From: Lacihabitans sp. LS3-19
GTDB taxonomy: Bacteria > Bacteroidota > Bacteroidia > Cytophagales > Spirosomataceae
Direction: 5' to 3'
Length of the DNA stretch: 36,031 bases
Assembly: GCF_024343575.1 (NCBI RefSeq)
Contig: NZ_RJUA01000022.1
Location: 1 to 36,031 of the forward strand
The notes under the pieces: generated by a model
Databases searched by the model: none
The model's input: the letters and a program-made list of their open reading frames with translations, nothing else
What the model was told of the DNA's origin: nothing
Made by a program: the position numbers and the translations under genes
In this document: one piece after another, positions 26,362 to 33,189 of the stretch
Position numbering within the stretch: the first letter of the stretch is position 1
Layout of the letters: each line of letters begins with the position of its first letter

Positions 26362-26658
26362 TCATATTAGCTTACTAAATACCCTATCAACCAGAATGTC
26401 AAAGGTCATCCAAAGTACTACCAGTATTGTTAGCAAATTTATAATCGTAAATGATTTGAAATACCTCCTCCGAAAAGCTTCGGACTTGCTGTTTATCTTT
26501 TTAGCGAAAAATCTAGAAAAAATTGGAACCAGCGACAATATCAATATCACAATAATACCCTGATAAAAACCAGTGATGGTAATACCCAAAAGACTGGCTA
26601 CAGCAATTGTAATGGTAAATAGCAAAGCTGTTTGAGAGCCAATATTAAAAGTCTTCAT
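26362..26658 (-). CDS. Small membrane protein, unknown function
   Basis: The 98-residue product has three hydrophobic segments (about residues 8-29, 31-50 and 71-92) joined by a basic loop 'FFAKKINSKSEAFRRRYFKS' (about 50-69), giving a plausible three-helix inner-membrane protein. I do not recognise a family. It has an ATG start and lies 72 bp downstream of the nitroreductase gene on the same strand, so the two may share a transcript. Confidence 0.6.
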   Translation of the reverse strand: MKTFNIGSQTALLFTITIAVASLLGITITGFYQGIIVILILSLVPIFSRFFAKKINSKSEAFRRRYFKSFTIINLLTILVVLWMTFDILVDRVFSKLI

Positions 26659-26730
26659 TGGACTTTAAATCAAAGATATTGTGCTAATTTACAAGTGATT
26701 ATCTTCTAAAATGAAAATTCTTTATCTTTT

Positions 26731-27453
26731 CTAAATCCTACTATAAACTTCCTCAAAAGGCACTCTCATCCTATCGCCCCAAACGCCATTTTCTGCTCTT
26801 ATGCCACAGGAAACTACCATGTTTATTTCAGCTCCCAAGGGTAGATTCAAGATGTTTTTTACTTTTCTACTATCAAAACCTTCCATCGGACACGTGTCGT
26901 AATGCTCATTGGCCATGGCCAACATAAACGTTTGGGCAGCCAAAGCACAGGTTTTATGTACAACTACCCTGACGTCGTTTTCAGACACTTGATAAACGAT
27001 CGCTCTGAAAAGCCCAACAATGTTTACCATGATTTTTCTGAAAAGCCCCAAAATCCCCAAAAAACGAGCGTACAAAAACGGAATCACTTTTCCATAGTAC
27101 ATGTTCCAGGTTTTTATTCTTTTGGCTTGTTTGGCTTCAGGGCTATTTTTCAGGACATTTTGTGTTTCCAAGTCCATCATTTGTTTAGCTCTTTGGCTAT
27201 ACTTATCCTGCCTCGTCACAAAAACCACCATTTGTTGGGCAGATACTGCAGCAGATTGATTCAAACATGCCACCGAAAGTTGTTTCAGCGTTTCAGCATC
27301 TGTGACATGGTAAAACTCCCAAAGCTGCATATTGGAGCTATTTGGAGCCAAAGTTGCGAGTTCTAAGCAATTTTTTACAATCTCTGCATCTATCGCTTGA
27401 TCTTTGTAAAGTCTTACCGAACGCCTGTAATTCACTATTTCTTCTAAAGTCAT
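26731..27453 (-). CDS. Nitroreductase-family FMN oxidoreductase
   Basis: The 240-residue protein has the family's N-terminal 'NYRRSVRLYKDQAI' (R10, R11, S12, R14 would contact FMN), 'LATLAPNSSNMQLWEFYHV' after the first helix pair, a hydrophobic insertion in the middle (about residues 120-155, 'IPFLYARFLGILGLFRKIM'), and 'HKTCALAAQTFMLAM' plus 'GFDSRKVKNILNLP' toward the end. These enzymes use NAD(P)H to reduce quinones, flavins or nitro compounds. The insertion is longer than in the compact family members and may form the substrate lid or a membrane-contact patch. The 586 bp upstream to the lipoprotein gene hold no gene. Confidence 0.88.
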   Translation of the reverse strand: MTLEEIVNYRRSVRLYKDQAIDAEIVKNCLELATLAPNSSNMQLWEFYHVTDAETLKQLSVACLNQSAAVSAQQMVVFVTRQDKYSQRAKQMMDLETQNVLKNSPEAKQAKRIKTWNMYYGKVIPFLYARFLGILGLFRKIMVNIVGLFRAIVYQVSENDVRVVVHKTCALAAQTFMLAMANEHYDTCPMEGFDSRKVKNILNLPLGAEINMVVSCGIRAENGVWGDRMRVPFEEVYSRI

Positions 27454-28002
27454 TATTGTTTGTTGATTATGCTTTTTTAAGATATTTTGGCAAAATTAAG
27501 ATTCAAAATGAGTTTTTAAAAACTATTAGTAATCCTACAATTCGCAAAATGAGCCTTATTTGGTAAAGGTATTGCTTCGGGCAGATGTTTGATAGAGTTT
27601 AGTGTGTTTTGTTTTCTAAAGCAATATTTGATTAAAATTATCAGTGATCAAAAAAATCTCAAATTGAATATTCAATTAAGGAAAATGAATCCATCAAGTT
27701 AAAATTAAAAAATTTAATACTTTTTTTATTAGGCTCTCAATGTCCCGACAGGAACGTGATATTATTGTAAAGATTTTGAGAAGAAATAGCCTTACCATGT
27801 ATTCTCAAAACTGCTAAAAAAGGTAAATTTATATCTGCGAAATTTGATGCTAACACTTTTAGCAAAATTCATAGCATTCATTTTATATTTCATAAGTTCG
27901 AGTAATTCTCAAATAAAAACCTGGCTCCAAAAACAAGAAAAATAATAGCAGCTCATGCCTCAAAAAAATAATAATTTTTTTTAGATATCATAAACCAAAA
28001 AA

Positions 28003-28010
28003 TATATTTG
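28003..28010 (+). promoter_or_regulatory. Candidate -7 element of the lipoprotein gene; supports start at 28041
   Basis: TATATTTG at 28003-28010 matches TAnnTTTG exactly. Transcription would begin a few bases downstream, leaving about 25 nt before the ATG at 28041 but almost nothing before the TTG at 28008 or the ATG at 28020. The -33 element is not clear. Confidence 0.4.
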
Positions 28011-28040
28011 TGGTTAATAATGAAAAACAAAATTTATTTT

Positions 28041-28514
28041 ATGATAAAGAGAAATTTACTTTTATTTTTAATTGTCTTGATTACAAACTCATGCAGTTCA
28101 TTATTTGACGGATTGTCTGATTTTGGTGAATGTACACCTGATGGCCTTTGGTATTACTACGAATTTGGGGACAGAGGTCCATACGAAATCCGAATCAAAG
28201 GCAAAGATGCTTATTATGAGAAAGTTGGACGAGACTCTAATGCTGATAAAGCCATGAAAGCTGGATTTGTAACTTTTGAAGACAAGGTTATGAAAAATAT
28301 AAAAAGAAATGGAACCAACAATGGGAATAGCGTTTATGTAGCTGATATATTAACCTATTCGTTAGACGCCAATACAGGAAAAGTGACTGGTAGTTTTTAT
28401 GATAGCATTACAATGGAAATTCAAACCCTCAACACTTCGCAATTGCAATGTAATAATTTGTATATTACTGATTCGGATGGGTATGGCTTTTTTGTCGAGA
28501 AAATTTCTGATTGA
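28041..28514 (+). CDS. Lipoprotein, unknown function
   Basis: The start at 28041 is chosen because it gives a classic lipoprotein signal (MIKRNLLLFLIVLITNSC, lipid-modified Cys at 18) and fits a -7 box at 28003. A TTG at 28008 and an ATG at 28020 are in frame. The mature part (about 140 residues) begins with 'SSLFDGLSDFGECTPDGLWYYYEFGDRG' features and contains strand-rich segments such as 'PYEIRIKGKDAYYEKVG'. It has two further cysteines (in GECTPD and LQCNNL). No known family is evident; a small beta-barrel-like (lipocalin-type) fold is possible. It is transcribed alone and converges with the DUF1330 gene. Confidence 0.75.
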   Translation: MIKRNLLLFLIVLITNSCSSLFDGLSDFGECTPDGLWYYYEFGDRGPYEIRIKGKDAYYEKVGRDSNADKAMKAGFVTFEDKVMKNIKRNGTNNGNSVYVADILTYSLDANTGKVTGSFYDSITMEIQTLNTSQLQCNNLYITDSDGYGFFVEKISD

Positions 28515-28691
28515 AACCAACAAAATTTGGACTTTTTCAATTAGAATGAATAACTCAAAAATGTTTGATGTGCGAGGATTAAACATTTAAAACAACAATT
28601 CTTCCTTTTCTTTTTTAAAGGGCTAAATTTATAGCGTTTAATAAAAATACTAATTCTTTCTTCAACATGTTCTTAACGACATGTCGAAGAA

Positions 28692-28722
28692 ATAGGATTC
28701 GGATATTTAATCCGAATCCTAT
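28692..28722. terminator. Perfect 13-bp hairpin in the convergent gap
   Basis: ATAGGATTCGGAT (28692-28704), loop ATTTA, ATCCGAATCCTAT (28710-28722). It lies 178 bp after the lipoprotein stop and has no real T tract on the plus strand; on the minus strand TTTCTT follows. It may be a terminator or RNA-stabilising structure. Apart from this and the next hairpin, the 384-bp gap (28515-28898) holds nothing recognisable. Confidence 0.5.
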
Positions 28723-28800
28723 ATTCCCTAGACTAAAGGCTAAAATTATCACCAAATGTATGTATTTATTGATGCTATGCTTGTACAATAAAGCTTTAGA

Positions 28801-28838
28801 AAAATAGGGTAAAAGTGATTAAAAACCCTATTTTGTTT
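28801..28838 (-). terminator. Terminator after the DUF1330 gene, possibly bidirectional
   Basis: AAAATAGGGT (28801-28810) and ACCCTATTTT (28825-28834) form a 10-bp stem with a 14-base loop. On the minus strand the stem ends in TTTTT then C, 65-95 bp after the stop at 28899; on the plus strand TTTTGTTTTG follows. Confidence 0.65.
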
Positions 28839-28898
28839 TGTTCCGACATATCCTGAAAAGGCATAGTGAAGAGCTTAGGTTTAGTGTTAAATTGAATG

Positions 28899-29198
28899 CT
28901 ATAAAGCTTCACAAATCATCAAATCCACCTCTTGTTTGTAAGCTTTTTTTCGAAGGTCGTTCAATGCATTAAATTCTTCACTTGCTATCATGTCTTTAAT
29001 ATTTTGAGCAGAAGGAAATTCAAAAACAGCTATAGCTTTTATGCCACCTTTTCCCATTACCTGGTCCACCGTCTTCCATCTTTGCATTCCGCTACCTCCA
29101 AATTTTGCAAAAATCCCAACGATTTGAGAAAGATAGGATTGAAAACTTTCTTTATCCTCAGTATTAGGTATGGCGTTAACTATTAAGAATGTTTTCAT
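28899..29198 (-). CDS. DUF1330-family protein
   Basis: The 99-residue protein has the dimeric alpha/beta-barrel pattern of DUF1330: 'MKTFLIVNAIPNTEDKESFQSYL' at the start, 'KFGGSGMQRWKTVDQVMG' in the middle, then 'IAVFEFPSAQNIKDMIASEEF' and a helix ending 'YKQEVDLMICEAL'. There is no signal peptide. The fold is shared with small monooxygenases and isomerases; no active site can be assigned. It is transcribed alone. The 349 bp upstream hold only the nested inverted repeat at 29413-29494. Confidence 0.85.
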   Translation of the reverse strand: MKTFLIVNAIPNTEDKESFQSYLSQIVGIFAKFGGSGMQRWKTVDQVMGKGGIKAIAVFEFPSAQNIKDMIASEEFNALNDLRKKAYKQEVDLMICEAL

Positions 29199-29412
29199 TT
29201 TGAATTTATTAGTATAACTAAAGTTTCGGCGTATATTAAAGTACTAAAAATCAATTATTTAATATATTGTCAAAATTTTAAAATGCTAAATATCAGTATT
29301 TTGATAATTTCTAAATAAATACTTATTGGTCCTTATATTTTTTTTGCAGTCCGTTGTAAAATTTCGCTTCTAAAGGATTTTTTATAGTCCAAAACGTTGT
29401 TAGCGAAATTTA

Positions 29413-29494
29413 CAGGCGGACGGCTAGTCAGGATCATTGCAAAAAAAGTGTTTTTTTTGATTCTTTTTTTTCAAAAAAAAAGAATGCCCGCCTG
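29413..29494. repeat. Nested inverted repeat, possible MITE-like or hairpin element
   Basis: CAGGCGG (29413-29419) and CCGCCTG (29488-29494) form an outer inverted repeat. Inside is an almost perfect hairpin, ATTCTTTTTTTT and AAAAAAAAGAAT around one or two bases (about 29460-29485), next to a separate A/T run. It lies between the DUF1330 and SRPBCC genes; nothing else is recognisable from 29199 to 29547. Confidence 0.5.
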
Positions 29495-29547
29495 GCAAGG
29501 CACACAAAGTAAATAATTTATTACTGTTTTTAACCCCAAAACTTTAG

Positions 29548-30060
29548 TTAGTTTAATTTTTGAACAGCTGTCAAATCCAACTTTGTTTTTTCGTTTACGA
29601 TAGTCCCCGTTTCTATGTACAGTTTATGACCAGCCATAATACCGTCTACCAATTTGGCATTCATATTTTTCATCATCAGGCTATTCATAATATCAAAAAA
29701 TCCGTTTTTCATAGTATAAGTCATCGTGCCAGATAGCATCGTTTTGTCACCGCTATTTCTGATAGCAAGGTCCATTGCCATGGTATCTATTCCTGGCATT
29801 TTTTTTAGTTCGGCCACTTCTATTTTTATATTCTTTCCTTCATTCCATTCTGTTACTTTTTCTTCGGCACTGGCACCCATCATTGTAAAATCGCAATGTC
29901 TGGTAGCTCCGATACCTTCTTTTTGACTTGAAGTAATGAATGATTTACTCACAGCTGGATGACCATGGCAGATATTTCCAAAATCTGCTAATGCTTTCCA
30001 AACATTTTCTTTGACTTGGTCAATCTCAATCTCTCTTTTGATAGTAGTAATTTTAGGCAT
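29548..30060 (-). CDS. SRPBCC-family protein
   Basis: The 170-residue protein has the START/Bet-v1-like pattern of polyketide-cyclase-like proteins. 'IKREIEIDQVKENVWKALADFGNI' holds the first strand and helix, 'GIGATRHCDFTMMG' and 'EKVTEWNEGKNIKIEV' the sheet, and a long C-terminal helix lines the cavity ('GFFDIMNSLMMKNMNAKLVDG'). It probably binds or modifies a small hydrophobic ligand. Its start overlaps the TetR gene by 8 bp, so it should be co-translated with and controlled by that regulator. Confidence 0.85.
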   Translation of the reverse strand: MPKITTIKREIEIDQVKENVWKALADFGNICHGHPAVSKSFITSSQKEGIGATRHCDFTMMGASAEEKVTEWNEGKNIKIEVAELKKMPGIDTMAMDLAIRNSGDKTMLSGTMTYTMKNGFFDIMNSLMMKNMNAKLVDGIMAGHKLYIETGTIVNEKTKLDLTAVQKLN

Positions 30061-30646
30061 TTTGGTTTGGCTTTAAATTGTTAAATAATAAATTAATAGT
30101 TAGAATACTTTGATCAATATTTTGTGAACTTTTGGCTATGGTTAGCACTCCGTAAAATGTAGAATGCAGCAATTCTGTAATCTGCCTTGCGTCCAATTCT
30201 CTATTCATTTCTCCGTTTTCTTGGGCTTCCATCACGGTCGGCACTATGGCATCAATAAATTTTACAAATTCTTTGCTGCTCTCTATTCCGACCAATTCGC
30301 TCACAAAACCCATTTCCGACATTATATTGTTGATAAAACATCCGGTGAAATTATTTCTTGGTTGTGCTTTCAGCATTTTGTGATAAAACATTTGCAATCT
30401 TTCAAAAGCCGAATTTTGACCATTGGGCTCCAGCTCCGACTTAATCCGCTTCACATTGTTTTCTCCATACAACAGCACCGCCTCTATCAAAAACTGCTCT
30501 TTACTTTTAAAAGCATTATAAAAAGCACCTTTCGTCATACCCGTAACCTTGCATATTTCGTCCACGCCAAGATTGCTGTAACCCTTGCTGCACAACAAAG
30601 CCATTCCGGTTTTCAGTACGTTTACTTTGTCATGTTTAATGTTCAT
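30053..30646 (-). CDS. TetR-family transcriptional regulator
   Basis: The 197-residue protein has the N-terminal helix-turn-helix: 'ALLCSKGYSNLGVDEICKVTGMTKGAFYNAFKSKEQF' features, residues about 16-52, with the 'GMTKGAFYNAFKSKE' recognition part highly typical. The all-helical remainder is the ligand and dimer domain. It forms an operon with the SRPBCC gene, overlapping by 8 bp, so both probably respond to one hydrophobic ligand. The region just upstream contains a GC-richer stretch 'GAACGGTCGGTAC' (30691-30703) that could be part of its operator. Confidence 0.9.
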   Translation of the reverse strand: MNIKHDKVNVLKTGMALLCSKGYSNLGVDEICKVTGMTKGAFYNAFKSKEQFLIEAVLLYGENNVKRIKSELEPNGQNSAFERLQMFYHKMLKAQPRNNFTGCFINNIMSEMGFVSELVGIESSKEFVKFIDAIVPTVMEAQENGEMNRELDARQITELLHSTFYGVLTIAKSSQNIDQSILTINLLFNNLKPNQNA

Positions 30647-30687
30647 CTTTAACTCAATTTGGTATTTGAAAAGACAAATGTAATCAA

Positions 30688-30703
30688 ACAGAACGGTCGG
30701 TAC
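30688..30703 (-). promoter_or_regulatory. Possible TetR operator
   Basis: The stretch ACAGAACGGTCGGTAC is far more GC-rich than its surroundings and lies about 40-57 bp upstream of the TetR start. It contains the CGGTCGG-type core seen in several TetR sites, but the dyad is imperfect. A low-confidence call. Confidence 0.3.
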
Positions 30704-30842
30704 AATTAAAATTCAATTTTTTTTATGATATTATTTGGTAGGCAAAAAAGTGATTAATTCTTTATGAGGTAGGTTTTGATATTTTCTTTGGAACGTGGGG
30801 AAGAGCAGATTACTTTATAAAATACAGTGAAAGATCCTTTAT

Positions 30843-31121
30843 TTAAGCCAAATACTTGGCTTCCAATATTTTGCCCTCTTCATTTTTATTACAAACTCCA
30901 CAAAATTCGGCTTCATTATAAATATTGTTGCACCATTTGCAGCCTTTGGGATTCCGTAAACCAAAATTAGAAATAACAAAATATCCGAAAAAAGTGCTGA
31001 TTATCAAACAAATAGGAATTGCTATAAAGAAATTTATCTTTCGCTTTTGGCTCTCTTGCTTGCACATTAAAACGATTAATACCAAATATCCAATAGCTAA
31101 AACTACTGCCAAAATTGCCAT
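30843..31121 (-). CDS. Small membrane protein with zinc-ribbon-like cysteines
   Basis: The 92-residue product has two hydrophobic helices (about 2-19 and 30-51) joined by a basic loop (CKQESQKRK) and a C-terminal Cys motif CKWC-x9-CGVC (about residues 61-77), which looks like a small zinc ribbon. No family is recognised. It is transcribed alone on the minus strand; the esterase-like gene ends 155 bp away on the same strand. Confidence 0.65.
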   Translation of the reverse strand: MAILAVVLAIGYLVLIVLMCKQESQKRKINFFIAIPICLIISTFFGYFVISNFGLRNPKGCKWCNNIYNEAEFCGVCNKNEEGKILEAKYLA

Positions 31122-31275
31122 TTTTATTAATTTAATAATTGTTGTTTGATTATTCTATAAATTGAATTAATGATGGATTTCGAATAAATGGCACATGACC
31201 AGATTTTTCACGTTTTATTTGAAAATACACATCTCCCCTTCATTAATATTTCTTTTGGAACATGAGGGAGGGCGA

Positions 31276-32178
31276 TTAGTTAATTATAAGAAAATCTGCT
31301 AATGAGGAAATGTCGATGGCACAATGACCACCATACAAAGGGTGCCAATGCGTTTTAACTCCTTTTGAACTTGCAATGTTAACAAGGGCTTCTGTGCCTT
31401 CATAATTGCCATATTTATCATATAAGCCACAGGATAGATACAATTCTGGATAGTGCATATTGGCTTTTTTTATTAAATCAATTGGAGAAATTTTTTTCCA
31501 TTCTTCCTCATTTGAGACGTATTTTTTTGCCATTAAATATATGCCGAGTGCTATTTTAGGGTCTGCCCCAGTTCGTTTCATTGCAGCTTTTATTTCATTA
31601 AAATCTGAAAACGGAGAATCTAAATATACACCAGGACACAATGATGCAACTCTCGAAAACAATTCAGGATGATTAAGTCCTAAGATTAAAACATTCAAAC
31701 CACCCATGGATTCACCAAGCAAAATTCTATTTTTTGGTTTAGCTATTTTGGATTCAATTAGCTGCAAATTGGATATAAAGTCATCCATTAAGCCACTTTC
31801 AATCAATGAGTTTTTGGGTGTTATTAGCCATTCAGGGCCATAAGAAATTAGCACTACTGTTGGGGGCTTTTTATTTGTTTTTTGCCAATATGACTGAATC
31901 AATGATGTAAAATATGTGTCGTCATTCCAGATTGTATTATCTAAGTTTCTTCCATGAAAATGGTAAATGATATCCTGATTAACACCAGTGCTAGCTCTGT
32001 ATATTGTAAAACTCAAATTGCCTTTTGTAAATGTTTCTGATTTTGATGGAGTAAAGCTTACCTTTTGAACCCCGTACGGACTTGTTAGTTTTCCGCAAAT
32101 CATATAAATACCTATTAAAAGGATTAGAAAAACACAAAAGATAATTATCTTTCTAATAGAAATATTTATTGATTTCAT
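31276..32178 (-). CDS. Membrane-anchored alpha/beta hydrolase (esterase-like)
   Basis: The 300-residue protein has one N-terminal membrane helix (about 10-28) followed by an alpha/beta-hydrolase fold of the esterase D / putative esterase type. The likely triad is S157 in 'LLGESMGGL', D254 in 'CGLYDKYGN' and H285 in 'YGGHCAID'; 'YHFHGRN' (72-78) would form the oxyanion hole. It should face the periplasm and cleave small esters, possibly acylated sugars. The next gene upstream on the minus strand lies 407 bp away, across the palindromic element at 32352-32537. Confidence 0.88.
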   Translation of the reverse strand: MKSINISIRKIIIFCVFLILLIGIYMICGKLTSPYGVQKVSFTPSKSETFTKGNLSFTIYRASTGVNQDIIYHFHGRNLDNTIWNDDTYFTSLIQSYWQKTNKKPPTVVLISYGPEWLITPKNSLIESGLMDDFISNLQLIESKIAKPKNRILLGESMGGLNVLILGLNHPELFSRVASLCPGVYLDSPFSDFNEIKAAMKRTGADPKIALGIYLMAKKYVSNEEEWKKISPIDLIKKANMHYPELYLSCGLYDKYGNYEGTEALVNIASSKGVKTHWHPLYGGHCAIDISSLADFLIIN

Positions 32179-32351
32179 ATTCTGTTTGGTTTTGGTACTT
32201 ACTAATATTAAAACAGTTAACTATCAGGTCATTTTTAAATTCCTACAATTAATTCTCAGAACATCACGACAAAGTATTTTTACAGTTTCAATAAATACAT
32301 CTTCCAGTTTCATTCTATAAATTATTTTAGGGTGTCTTCTAAACTTCTAAG

Positions 32352-32537
32352 TAACGGTTGGGCTTTAAGTAGTGCGATTTAAAAGCTTAGACGCTCGCAT
32401 ACTTTATAGCCAAATCTTTGTTTTGGATCCTTTTAATTACTTCCATAAATGTGCCAAATCAAAGATTTGGCAGTTTTCCAAATTGCGATATACTTTGAAA
32501 TTGCTCATATCTTAGCATTACTTCAAGCCTTGTGTTA
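32352..32537. repeat. Long imperfect palindrome (attC-like or MITE-like element)
   Basis: The ends are related in inverted orientation: TAAC...GGCTTTAAGTAGTGC at 32352-32375, and on the minus strand TAAC...GGCTTGAAGTAATGC at 32537-32515. Inside is a perfect 12-bp inverted repeat, GCCAAATCTTTG (32409-32420) and CAAAGATTTGGC (32460-32471). Intervening arms also partly match (for example ATACTTTATAGC against AAAGTATATCGC). The whole could fold into one bulged hairpin, like an integron attC, and sits just downstream of the two-gene module. The exact attC 7-mers (RYYYAAC / GTTRRRY) are not present. The rest of the 407-bp gap holds nothing recognised. Confidence 0.6.
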
Positions 32538-32585
32538 TAAATCGGCCTTTTTATTTCAATAGATTTTAGACATTACTAAATCTGT

Positions 32586-33188
32586 TTAACCCACAATCAT
32601 ACTTTTTATTTTTTTTGCACTTTCTGGAAAACTATTCCCATTATCCATCCACAATGAAAAATTCATGGAGTCAAAAAAATAAGAAGGAGAAATTTTAAAT
32701 TCTCTTATTTCAGGTTTACTATTAAATATTTTTGGTAGAATTTCATTAATAAACCACGAATTGTGAGTAAAAAACAATGATTTTTTGCTACCAGTTATAG
32801 CTAATGGAGAAAGTAATAACTCCTTCATATCAGGGTCATAATCTTCTAAATTGATAATTTCTTCTATCAAACTAAAATCTAAATTTTCTGATAGTTGCAA
32901 AGAAAAATCATTCAAAGTTGGAATAAAATTGTTGCTGTAATCTGGCAAAATGTGGTCTTGTTCACACAAGTCTTTAACATTAATTATTTTCCCATCGCTG
33001 TTCTTCAATGTTTCACCAAAAATTGGAATAATTACTCTACGAACTCCCCACAAAGTATGTAAAATTCTATGTCGATTATCACTGCATAGTTCTTTAGTAG
33101 AATCAATAAATGAATGAATAGGCAAATAATCATTCACCGTTCCTCCTCTTCTTCTTACAGAAAGTTCTGAGTGTTTAAATGCGTTCAT
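32586..33188 (-). CDS. DUF6915-like protein, second gene of an AT-rich module
   Basis: The frame opens at 33230, but the ATG at 33188 fits the family start (MNAFKHSELSVRRRGGTVNDYLPIH...), begins 1 bp after the upstream stop (TAA-A-ATG), and avoids a 41-bp overlap. This gives 200 residues. Residues 1-98 match DUF6915: 'RRRGGTVNDYLPIHSFIDSTK', then 'DNRHRILHTLWGVR' (D37, H40, H44) and 'NSDGKIINVKDLCEQDHI' (E76, D78). The His/Asp/Glu pattern could bind metal, but no activity is known to me. Residues 100-200 are an extra region without a recognised domain. It should be translationally coupled to the 662-residue protein. Confidence 0.8.
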   Translation of the reverse strand: MNAFKHSELSVRRRGGTVNDYLPIHSFIDSTKELCSDNRHRILHTLWGVRRVIIPIFGETLKNSDGKIINVKDLCEQDHILPDYSNNFIPTLNDFSLQLSENLDFSLIEEIINLEDYDPDMKELLLSPLAITGSKKSLFFTHNSWFINEILPKIFNSKPEIREFKISPSYFFDSMNFSLWMDNGNSFPESAKKIKSMIVG

Positions 33189-33189
33189 T

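Noticed and set aside
27720-27790. Short GTCCCGACAGGAAC stretch as a copy of the palindromic repeat
   Set aside because: It shares only a few bases with the ATCCCTTCGGGAT core and is not repeated in the window.
32352-32537. Formal call as an integron attC site
   Set aside because: The hairpin shape and TAAC ends fit, but the RYYYAAC/GTTRRRY core 7-mers are not met and no integrase is in the window, so only 'attC-like' is kept.
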